Positions 1-5,768 of a stretch of DNA of 5,782 bases are shown here, in pieces. A program made the position numbers and the translations under genes. The stretch lies in NCBI GenBank assembly GCA_017543165.1, contig JAFYGL010000307.1, forward strand, positions 1-5,782, written 5' to 3'. Below the pieces are notes generated by a model. The model was not told where the DNA came from and made no database searches. It was given only the letters and a program-made list of their open reading frames with translations. Positions within the stretch are counted from its first letter, which is position 1; each line of letters opens with the position of its first letter. The DNA is from Victivallales bacterium (GTDB lineage: Bacteria > Verrucomicrobiota > Lentisphaeria > Oligosphaerales > Oligosphaeraceae).

Positions 1-3000
1 CTTCGCCTTGTCCACATACACGCTGACGTAGATGGACTGGTCGCCTTCAACTACGGCTGGCTTGTCCCAATATCCCACGAACTGGGATTTGCGCACACCA
101 AAGTCATCGTATGCCCTGCCCACCTTCTCCAGGATGCCATAGTGGCACCTCTCCTGGGACAGCATGGTGTTGTGAGGCAGCACGCCAGCCAGAAACGCCT
201 GGGTTATGCGGAACTTGTACAGTTCGGGGTCCTCCTTGCCGCCGCCATACTTGGGCAGCAACACATCATTTGCCTGATATACGGAATTGGTCAGGCCAAA
301 TGGCATTGAACTGAGTTCGCTGGCGAACATCTCTATGCCGTAAGTGTCCTGGATGTCCTTTACATTGTGCATGATGGTGCTGCTGCTCTGGCGGATATGC
401 TCCCCGTTCAGCAAATGTGTGGCAAAGGTGACGGCGGGAATCTGCACATAGTCGGTGTTGTGCAGGCATACCACTGGCTCCCTCACGCCATTCTGCCACA
501 GCAGGTAGTATGTGCGGCGCAGGAATTCGCGATATGCAAGGAATGGCCAGCGCTGGTCGCATCCATGCAGTTTGTTGGAACATACGCCAACCGTGCCGAA
601 GTCATAGTATATGCCCTCTGGCTTGAAACGCTCTATAAGGCGCTTCAGTTGCAGGCAGAAGAACGCATTCGCACCCGTAGTGGGACATGTGTCATAGATG
701 ATGTGCAACTTGCCGTCCTTCTTGTAGTCCAGAGTCTTCTGTGGCAGGCAGCGCCATTCGTCACGGAACGCAGCCATCTCTGGATACTCGTCCGTCAGCA
801 TCCTGCCATCCATATATACGGCAACTTGCTTGCGGAACGCCCTGCAATGCTCAAACTGCTTTTTCAGATATTGCGGCGTGATGGAATGTTCCTCATCAGG
901 CAGGTTTGCAAAGAAGTCCTCTATTTCGTGGGGATATGGCGTGGAGCAAATCACATGGTAGCCAGTGAACGTGTCGGAATCGGGACGCTGCATCGCCACG
1001 CAATGTGTATCCGCTATGGAGTTCATGGGATAATGGGAGGGGAACTGTTTGACTGGCGTGGCGAGATAGCCCATCTCGAAAGTGAACTTCTCGCCCGCCT
1101 TCAGACTGGAGCGCACATTGTATTCCAGAATCGCCTTTTCCTTGTCGCAATTAAGCACGATGGCCCTGCCCTTCGGGAAAGACCAGCCCTTGTCAGTCTC
1201 CGTGAAGAGGCAAATACCCTTGTCCTCCTGGCCCAGCCACATTATCGGATAGAAGCCGATGGCATATTCACCGTCCGTCACAGGGCGTGTTATCTTTGCG
1301 CCCCAGGAGCCGCCAACGACAGCATGCATGTAGCGTGCCACATCCCTGGGCATTGTGAAACGCAGTTTCAAATCCTTCACATCCTTGCTGGCAGTCACCT
1401 TGAACTTGCTGTACGACACGCCGTCATATTCCACCCAGCCTTCCTCCTCAATTGTGCAATCGCGGTTGGAGGCCGTTGCGCTGAACTCGGCGCGATGCGC
1501 CGCCACATTGCCCACCTTGATGCCATTGCCGGCAAGTGCCTTGCCATTGCATATCACTTCAGGTGCGCCAAGAAGCATGTCCTTGCCCTGGGACAGAATC
1601 CTCTCCGGGAAAAGAGCCTTGCCATATTCATAATTACGCCCCCACATTCCAAAGGAATTGCCCTGGCGCATCAAAGGCGTGAACGGAGGCAGGATGACAT
1701 TCTTTGGAAACAGCGTGTCCGCCTGGGACCAGGCGCCCATTCCAGGAAAATTCAATTCCAGTTCGGAGATTGCAGTCCCGTCTTTTTTGAAGATGCCAAG
1801 CTTGTACAGGCCAGCCGCCCCTGTGTTGTCAAATGGAAGCACAGCCTTGTCTCCCTTGAGTGGCACGCTCTGCAACACCTTGCCTTCTGGAGAAGTGAGC
1901 CTGAACTGAAGCCCCGCATCCGCTCCATAGCGGCTAAAAAGCAGTTCGCTGGGAGCCTCCACCTCGATGTTTCCCGCAATGAACCTTGGGAACACATCCA
2001 GCAGCACCTCATTCAGTTTGTAAGGCGCAATGTTGCGGGCGAGGACTTCCTTGCCCTGGTACAATGTGAACATGAGCTGGTCGTAGTTCTTCGACGCAAT
2101 GCGCCCGTTCAACTCAAACTCCTGCGTCTCGCCTGCCTTGAATTGCTGCTCCTTGCTGACCACTGCCATTGGCTCCGCCGCGCCAAAGGCGTCAATCGCG
2201 GCAATCTCGTACGTCAATTTGCCAGGGACGGGTGATGAAACGCTTACTTTCTGGTAAAATGCGCCACGCGAAGGCTCGTTCCCCGCCAGTTTGCGCATGG
2301 TGGCGGCATTCCTGCTGAAACACAAGTCAAAGTACAATTCCTTTTTCTGGTAACTGGCGTCGTGCATGATTGAAGTGGCGTCAGAATAGTCTGGCAGGCA
2401 CCAGGTCCTGCAAAACGCGAACTTGATTGGCTTTTCTGGAATGGACTTGATTCCCAGCGTGCTCCAGGGAATTGCGGCCTCGGCCTGCCACAGGTTCGTG
2501 TTGTCTATCTGCATCCTCAACTGGGAGGCATATTTCCATGGGGCGTCCCATTCGGCGCCATTGTTCTTGGATTCAGTGTAGCCGCCCGCCACATTGCCGC
2601 CAAAGCGGTACCAGTCCTCGCCGATAAGGAAATACAGTTCGAATGATTCAGTGCCCCATACCTCGGGCTCCACGCCTGGCTTGCGGACCTGGCCTTGCAC
2701 CACATTGTTGCCAGCGGGGAAGATGTAATTCAGGCCAAGATATAGATTGTCCTTGTCCGCAGACATCAGGAAACGCCCTTCTGGCGCAAGATATGTCTGT
2801 TCCTGCTTGTGGCTTGCCAGCACTGGCAGGGAGGCCGCTGTATTCCATATTGCCTCCTTTAAATCGCCGTCCACAGAGACTTCCTGCCCCGACGCCACGG
2901 GAACTGTCAGTTTTCCAGGATACTTTTCATGGCTGGGCTGCAACTTTGTGCCGCATGCAACGGCAATCTCCGCTGGCGACAGCGCATTGTCAAATACCTT

Positions 3001-3585
3001 GATTGCGCTGACAAAGGTGTCGTCCGGCCATTGTTTCACGGAATTCCACCCGTCTTTCCAGGCACCCACATACAGGCTGCGCACCTTTTCCATCTTGAGG
3101 GGCTGCTTGTATGAGACCTCGACCTTTCCGTCTGTTATGAACTGCACAGTCTTGCCATCCCAGGTCATTCCCATCCACTGCTCCTTGCCAAACTGGTATG
3201 GCTTCTGGGTGGCATAGTAGATTTGCTCGTTCCTGTCGCCAAAGCCATAGCGGAACACATCGAATGAGCCTATAGTCATGTACAGCGTCGCAGTCAATCT
3301 GGAGTTACAGCGCAGCGTAAATGGTGCCCTGTTCTGCTGAAGACCTGCCGTCGGCTTCTCCTGTTTTACCTTGACCAGAATAGTGCCACTTTCACCAAGC
3401 AGCGTGGCAGCAGGAAACTCGATGCTCTGGCTTCCCAGGGCAAGCGCCCCCTGTGTTTGCGGCAATGCCACGGTCTTGCCGTTTATGACGGGATTAACTG
3501 GCTTTGCAAAGTCGATGTCCAACGTGCTTTTGCAAAAGGCAAAGCCAGCACAAAACAGAAGCAGGGACAGCAAGTGCAGCTTCAT
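1..3585 (-). CDS. Secreted multidomain glycoside-hydrolase-like protein (LamG-like + CBM9-like + DUF6067/GH123-like), C-terminus outside the window
   Basis: An uninterrupted frame reads from ATG at 3585 to base 1, giving 1195 codons with no stop, so the gene is partial. The start is fixed by a strong AGGAGGT 5 nt upstream. Residues 1-18 form a Sec-type signal peptide (basic K2, hydrophobic LLSLLLF, cleavage near A16-C18). Residues about 45-212 look like a LamG/concanavalin-like jelly roll, ending in the typical 'IKVFDNALSPAEI'. Residues about 224-420 resemble a CBM9-like/DOMON sugar-binding domain ('VDGDLKEAIW', then 'ESFELYF'). Residues about 530-850 are a beta-rich region with 'IMWLGQEDKGICLFTETDKG', as in DUF6067/GH123-like proteins. 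From about 870 on is a probable TIM barrel ('GIYYDFGT', D995; 'LLNGEH', E1062; 'ASELSS', E1089), with D995 and E1062 as candidate active-site acids. The likely role is binding and cleaving an extracellular glycan; the substrate is unknown and hydrolase activity is inferred. It is probably co-transcribed with the upstream monooxygenase-like gene. Domain names come from recognition by eye, not from a profile search. Confidence 0.88.
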   Translation of the reverse strand, partial: MKLHLLSLLLFCAGFAFCKSTLDIDFAKPVNPVINGKTVALPQTQGALALGSQSIEFPAATLLGESGTILVKVKQEKPTAGLQQNRAPFTLRCNSRLTATLYMTIGSFDVFRYGFGDRNEQIYYATQKPYQFGKEQWMGMTWDGKTVQFITDGKVEVSYKQPLKMEKVRSLYVGAWKDGWNSVKQWPDDTFVSAIKVFDNALSPAEIAVACGTKLQPSHEKYPGKLTVPVASGQEVSVDGDLKEAIWNTAASLPVLASHKQEQTYLAPEGRFLMSADKDNLYLGLNYIFPAGNNVVQGQVRKPGVEPEVWGTESFELYFLIGEDWYRFGGNVAGGYTESKNNGAEWDAPWKYASQLRMQIDNTNLWQAEAAIPWSTLGIKSIPEKPIKFAFCRTWCLPDYSDATSIMHDASYQKKELYFDLCFSRNAATMRKLAGNEPSRGAFYQKVSVSSPVPGKLTYEIAAIDAFGAAEPMAVVSKEQQFKAGETQEFELNGRIASKNYDQLMFTLYQGKEVLARNIAPYKLNEVLLDVFPRFIAGNIEVEAPSELLFSRYGADAGLQFRLTSPEGKVLQSVPLKGDKAVLPFDNTGAAGLYKLGIFKKDGTAISELELNFPGMGAWSQADTLFPKNVILPPFTPLMRQGNSFGMWGRNYEYGKALFPERILSQGKDMLLGAPEVICNGKALAGNGIKVGNVAAHRAEFSATASNRDCTIEEEGWVEYDGVSYSKFKVTASKDVKDLKLRFTMPRDVARYMHAVVGGSWGAKITRPVTDGEYAIGFYPIMWLGQEDKGICLFTETDKGWSFPKGRAIVLNCDKEKAILEYNVRSSLKAGEKFTFEMGYLATPVKQFPSHYPMNSIADTHCVAMQRPDSDTFTGYHVICSTPYPHEIEDFFANLPDEEHSITPQYLKKQFEHCRAFRKQVAVYMDGRMLTDEYPEMAAFRDEWRCLPQKTLDYKKDGKLHIIYDTCPTTGANAFFCLQLKRLIERFKPEGIYYDFGTVGVCSNKLHGCDQRWPFLAYREFLRRTYYLLWQNGVREPVVCLHNTDYVQIPAVTFATHLLNGEHIRQSSSTIMHNVKDIQDTYGIEMFASELSSMPFGLTNSVYQANDVLLPKYGGGKEDPELYKFRITQAFLAGVLPHNTMLSQERCHYGILEKVGRAYDDFGVRKSQFVGYWDKPAVVEGDQSIYVSVYVDKAK

Positions 3586-3590
3586 TGTTC

Positions 3591-3597
3591 ACCTCCT
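3591..3597 (-). promoter_or_regulatory. Ribosome binding site overlapping the upstream stop codon
   Basis: AGGAGGT on the minus strand lies 5 nt before the ATG of the large glycosidase-like gene. It overlaps the TAG stop (3596-3598) of the preceding small gene. Ribosomes terminating there would sit on this site, so translational coupling of the two genes is likely (inference). Confidence 0.85.
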
Positions 3598-3907
3598 ATT
3601 TCACAGGCGTCAAAATCCTGAGTTCAGAGGAAACACGCAAGGGCCTGACCGCCTCCATGAACGCCTTCATGTGTGGCTGCGACAAATGCGCCTTCAAATG
3701 CTCCACGCTCTCCCAGCATTCAACGAAAGTGACGCAGTTCTCACGCAAGGCAGGCTGGTTTGGCATGCCCGTGGCGCAATCCTCGTTCAGCAGATAGGAA
3801 ATGCAGCCCGCTTCCGCATGCACGTTCTTGTAATTCGCCAATGCCAGTTTCACAAACTCGTCCTTGCAACCTTCTTTCAACGTCGATGTGGCAATTACGT
3901 AAATCAT
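3596..3907 (-). CDS. Small ABM-fold (antibiotic biosynthesis monooxygenase / YgiN-like) protein
   Basis: This 103-residue cytoplasmic protein has the length and pattern of the dimeric alpha/beta-barrel ABM family. It has an N-terminal strand 'MIYVIATSTLKEGC', then 'EAGCISYLLNED' (32-43), and the C-terminal signature 'FVECWESVEHLKAHL' followed by 'PHM' (61-80). Members include quinol monooxygenases such as YgiN and polyketide-modifying enzymes; many have no assigned substrate. The frame is open upstream to an ATG at 3940 (114 residues), but the start at 3907 is preferred: GGAG lies 6 nt before it, the extra 11 residues are polar and atypical, and the family normally begins right at this strand. 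Five cysteines (14, 35, 44, 58, 64) and a loop between strands that looks longer than usual (about 44-58) are mildly unusual. It is the first gene of a two-gene unit with the large glycosidase-like gene. The family call is firm; the reaction is unknown. Confidence 0.87.
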   Translation of the reverse strand: MIYVIATSTLKEGCKDEFVKLALANYKNVHAEAGCISYLLNEDCATGMPNQPALRENCVTFVECWESVEHLKAHLSQPHMKAFMEAVRPLRVSSELRILTPVK

Positions 3908-3913
3908 GTCATT

Positions 3914-3917
3914 CTCC
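3914..3917 (-). promoter_or_regulatory. Ribosome binding site that sets the ABM gene start
   Basis: GGAG on the minus strand is 6 nt from the ATG at 3907. It overlaps an earlier in-frame ATG (ATGGAG), which is therefore more likely part of the ribosome binding site than a start codon. Confidence 0.65.
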
Positions 3918-3955
3918 ATTTTAGGTTGATTTGATTTCATCTGAAAAACATGCCT

Positions 3956-3983
3956 ATTATAATCCCAATTTCAAAATTGGCAC
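3956..3983 (-). promoter_or_regulatory. Sigma-70-like promoter candidate for the ABM/glycosidase unit
   Basis: A perfect TATAAT on the minus strand (3956-3961) is preceded at 16 nt by GTGCCA (3978-3983), which matches four of six bases of TTGACA. Transcription would begin near 3949, leaving a leader of about 42 nt before the ATG at 3907. The -10 box is convincing and the -35 box is weak, which fits a promoter needing an activator or one controlled by the palindrome in its spacer. Confidence 0.5.
3965..3980. promoter_or_regulatory. Operator-like palindrome CCAATTT-CA-AAATTGG
   Basis: Two perfect 7-bp arms separated by 2 bp form a 16-bp palindrome. It lies in the -35/-10 spacer of the minus-strand promoter candidate. 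The size and position suit a dimeric helix-turn-helix repressor site, but no regulator gene is in the window, so the binding protein is unknown. AT-rich palindromes of this size can also arise by chance. Confidence 0.4.
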
Positions 3984-4007
3984 GGCACAATAGAGAGTTT
4001 TTTTTCA

Positions 4008-4088
4008 GGGACCTAAGGGACATAAGGGACCTAAGGGACATAAGGGACTAAGGGACTAAGGGACTAAGGGACTAAGGGACTAAGGGAC
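4008..4088 (+). repeat. Tandem array of GGGAC-headed 9-mers then 8-mers
   Basis: The array starts with four 9-bp units that alternate exactly: GGGACCTAA, GGGACATAA, GGGACCTAA, GGGACATAA (4008-4043). Five identical 8-bp GGGACTAA units follow (4044-4083), then a last GGGAC (4084-4088). The shift from 9 to 8 bp and the sequence identity inside each block suggest recent expansion by slippage. The copy number is likely variable between strains (inference). Confidence 0.95.
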
Positions 4089-4107
4089 TTTTGTCTATTT
4101 GTTCTCC

Positions 4108-4138
4108 TTCGTCTTTCGACCCTTCGTCTCTTCGTCCC
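4108..4138 (-). repeat. Degenerate GGGAC-like array in the opposite orientation
   Basis: Read on the minus strand, the units are GGGACGAA, GAGACGAA, GGGTCGAA and AGACGAA (4138 down to 4108). They share the 8-bp period and GGGAC-purine style of the plus-strand array but are diverged. Together the two arrays form a convergent pair inside the 13-bp inverted arms. Confidence 0.7.
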
Positions 4139-4227
4139 TGAAAAAACAAGGCAACGTGCTTGAAGCAAATTGAACAGGAAATAAATTTACAGGCATTGGC
4201 AACAAAACAATTTCACCCATTTCAATC

Positions 4228-4623
4228 ATGAACAAATATTTCTTGACATCTTTGCTTATCGCCTGTCTTCTGCTGTCTGGCTGCATGCATACATCAAACT
4301 CGGAGTGGAGGGAATACAAGATTTTCTGCGGCTCCTCCAGCAAGGCAGGTGAAGTCACACAGGAGCAATGGCTTGATTTCTGCGAAAAACACGTCACCAC
4401 CGCCTTCCCCGATGGCTATACATCCATAGATGCCACTGGATACTGGAAATCTGGCGACAAGCCCACAGAACGCGAAAAGTCCCGCATGCTGCTGATACTT
4501 GCGCCAGCGGACGCGCAAGCAAAGGTCCAGGCCATTGCAAGACAGTACTTGAAGCGATTCCAGCAGGACGCCGTACTGATTGTCACATCAAATGGCAGCG
4601 CGGAATTTGTCGAATACCAATAA
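4228..4623 (+). CDS. DUF3574-family lipoprotein
   Basis: The protein has 131 residues. A lipoprotein signal (K3, hydrophobic stretch, lipobox LSGC with lipidated Cys19) predicts export and membrane anchoring. The mature part follows the DUF3574 pattern: 'YKIFCGSS' (30-37), 'EVTQEQWLDF' (42-51), the core 'FPDGYTSIDATGYW' (60-73), 'REKSRMLLIL' (82-91) and 'YLKRFQQDAVLIV' (107-119). The function of the family is unknown. The ATG at 4228 is the only good start, since the frame is closed upstream at a TGA (4171-4173). There is no clear Shine-Dalgarno sequence before it, so translation may be weak or leaderless-like. A poor promoter candidate (TTGAAG at 4160, then ATAAAT at 4181, spacer 15) lies upstream. 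The dipeptidase gene follows after 25 nt, so an operon is likely. Confidence 0.88.
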   Translation: MNKYFLTSLLIACLLLSGCMHTSNSEWREYKIFCGSSSKAGEVTQEQWLDFCEKHVTTAFPDGYTSIDATGYWKSGDKPTEREKSRMLLILAPADAQAKVQAIARQYLKRFQQDAVLIVTSNGSAEFVEYQ

Positions 4624-4632
4624 CCCATCCAC

Positions 4633-4638
4633 AAGGAG
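4633..4638 (+). promoter_or_regulatory. Ribosome binding site of the dipeptidase gene
   Basis: AAGGAG lies 10 nt before the ATG at 4649, inside the 25-nt gap after the DUF3574 gene. It supports starting the dipeptidase here rather than at the in-frame ATG at 4580, which lies within the upstream gene and would bury the lipoprotein signal. Confidence 0.8.
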
Positions 4639-4648
4639 TTTCAAAACC

Positions 4649-5383
4649 ATGAAAAAAACATTAGCCATTTTACTTGTTCTTGCATTGACGATGCTTACAT
4701 CTTGTGTCACGACTTGCGATACCGCGCCAAAGGGCTTTGTTCGCCTTGCAGAGGCTGTGCCAGACGCAATACTGGAAATACGCTACTACTCCACCTACAA
4801 CTTCGTGGGCGACCGCATCAACGGATATGAAAGGCCAACTGCGCTGCTCACGGTCGAGGCGGCAAAGGCGCTCAAGTCTGTCAGCGACGATGTGAAGAAG
4901 CAAGGCTATCGCCTGAAAATATTTGACGCATACCGCCCGCAGCGCGCGGTCACGCACTTCATGAACTGGGCAAAGGACACCAATGACACGCGCATGAAGC
5001 AATATTTCTACCCCGACCTTGACAAGTCAGTCCTGTTCGCACAAGGCTACATCATGGAGAAATCAGGCCACAGCAGAGGCAGCACCGTTGACCTGACGCT
5101 GTTTGACATGGCTACGGAGAAGGAAGTGGACATGGGAGGCACCTTCGACTGGTTCGGCAAGGAAAGCCATCCTGCCTGGTGCGGCGATCCCGAAACAAAG
5201 ACATACACGGGAAACAACAACACAGAAAAAGGCAAGATCAACGCCCAGCAGTTCAAGAACCGCATGATCCTGCGGGAGGCAATGATGCGCCACGGCTTCA
5301 AGCCGCTGGTTGAGGAATGGTGGCACTTCACACTCAAGGACGAACCATACCCAAACACATACTTCGACTATCCAGTCAAATGA
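4649..5383 (+). CDS. D-alanyl-D-alanine dipeptidase, VanX/DdpX type (peptidase M15D), lipoprotein form
   Basis: The protein has 244 residues and should hydrolyse the dipeptide D-Ala-D-Ala with a zinc ion. The M15D signatures are complete: 'EIRYYSTYNFVG' (43-54); 'DAYRP' with R96, equivalent to the VanX transition-state arginine; 'SGHSRGSTVD' with zinc ligands H141 and D148; and 'EEWWHF' with catalytic E223 and ligand H226. The N-terminus MKKTLAILLV...LTSC is a lipoprotein signal with Cys19. VanX and DdpX are cytoplasmic, so this copy is predicted to act in the periplasm or on the membrane, as reported for the periplasmic homologue PcgL of Salmonella. No vanH/vanA or vanRS genes are nearby, which favours peptidoglycan turnover or nutrient scavenging over glycopeptide resistance. 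It is probably co-transcribed with the DUF3574 lipoprotein gene. No strong terminator directly follows the stop codon. Confidence 0.93.
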   Translation: MKKTLAILLVLALTMLTSCVTTCDTAPKGFVRLAEAVPDAILEIRYYSTYNFVGDRINGYERPTALLTVEAAKALKSVSDDVKKQGYRLKIFDAYRPQRAVTHFMNWAKDTNDTRMKQYFYPDLDKSVLFAQGYIMEKSGHSRGSTVDLTLFDMATEKEVDMGGTFDWFGKESHPAWCGDPETKTYTGNNNTEKGKINAQQFKNRMILREAMMRHGFKPLVEEWWHFTLKDEPYPNTYFDYPVK

Positions 5384-5547
5384 CACCTCTTCACCCCAGG
5401 GGCGCGAAGGTGCAAAGGTATTTAACGCAAAGGGCTTCAGGCTGATCTAGAGATCGCGCTGGCGGGACGCAGGACAAGATTTTATAAACTCGCTTCACTG
5501 CCTGTGTGCGTACGCAACCTAAAACAGGGACTAAGACTTAATGGGAG

Positions 5548-5593
5548 TATTTTCACGCTTGAGAGTCTCTGGAGGCTCTCAAGCGTGAAAATA
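5548..5593. repeat. Perfect 18-bp-stem hairpin with 10-nt loop
   Basis: TATTTTCACGCTTGAGAG (5548-5565) pairs perfectly with 5576-5593 around the loop TCTCTGGAGG. It lies about 165 nt after the dipeptidase stop codon. It could end transcription or protect the 3' end of the lipoprotein/dipeptidase mRNA, but neither strand has a T-run after the stem, so it is not a canonical intrinsic terminator. A mobile palindromic repeat or a protein-binding site are alternatives. Confidence 0.85.
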
Positions 5594-5694
5594 TTCATCT
5601 AAATGATACAAGTTATTTATGCTCCTTCTTTTTTCAGCGACTTCTGGTTGATAAATTAGCCTCGCTATGTTCCCCATGAGGGTGGGTCCTCGGT

Positions 5695-5768
5695 GGGACT
5701 TATGGGACATCTGCGACATCTGCGACAAGTAGGCAAATTCCATAAGTCCCAGATGTCCCATAAGTCCC
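5695..5768. repeat. Convergent 9-bp GGGAC array forming a 19-bp perfect stem
   Basis: The plus-strand units are GGGACTTAT, GGGACATCT, GCGACATCT and GCGACAAGT (5695-5730). After an 11-nt gap, three inverted units follow: ATAAGTCCC, AGATGTCCC, ATAAGTCCC (5742-5768). The arms 5695-5713 and 5750-5768 are perfect 19-bp reverse complements. The plan, with GGGAC units on the plus strand facing GGGAC units on the minus strand, is the same as in the element at 4000-4146. Confidence 0.92.

Larger units (their letters stand above)
4000..4146. repeat. Inverted-repeat-bounded element enclosing convergent GGGAC arrays
   Basis: TTTTTTCAGGGAC (4000-4012) and its exact reverse complement GTCCCTGAAAAAA (4134-4146) enclose a 147-bp block. 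The interior is a GGGAC-type array on the plus strand (left) and a degenerate one on the minus strand (right). There is no coding potential. It sits between two divergent units, so it is not needed as a terminator for either. It could be a small dispersed non-coding element, a source of cruciform or hairpin structure, or a protein-binding array. No target-site duplication was recognised at the ends. Confidence 0.7.

Noticed and set aside
367..2235. A 622-codon open frame on the plus strand opposite the glycosidase-like gene
   Set aside because: It is codon-aligned antisense to the real gene. Stops there would need TTA, CTA or TCA codons in the sense gene, which are rare here, so a long shadow frame is expected. 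Its translation shows no recognisable domain, while the minus frame has a signal peptide, ribosome binding site and known folds.
2747..3217. A 156-codon plus-strand open frame
   Set aside because: It lies wholly inside the minus-strand glycosidase-like gene and has low-complexity, unfamilial content with no ribosome binding site.
3371..3934. A 187-codon plus-strand open frame spanning the junction of the two minus-strand genes
   Set aside because: It is antisense to two well-supported genes and resembles no known family.
4008..4088. A CRISPR array
   Set aside because: The units are 8-9 bp and directly adjacent with no spacers, and no cas genes are present.
4580..4648. An N-terminal extension of the dipeptidase starting at ATG 4580
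   Set aside because: It would lie within the DUF3574 gene and hide the lipoprotein signal. The ATG at 4649 has an AAGGAG at suitable spacing.
4649..5383. Part of a vancomycin resistance cluster
   Set aside because: No vanH, vanA/B ligase or two-component regulator genes are adjacent, and the protein carries a lipoprotein signal, unlike cytoplasmic VanX.
5548..5593. A canonical intrinsic terminator
   Set aside because: The stem is excellent, but no T-run follows it on either strand, so it is reported only as a hairpin.
5579..5761. A 60-codon minus-strand open frame
   Set aside because: Its repetitive 'SQMSQMSHKSH' stretch is just the translated GGGAC repeat, and no ribosome binding site or family match is seen.
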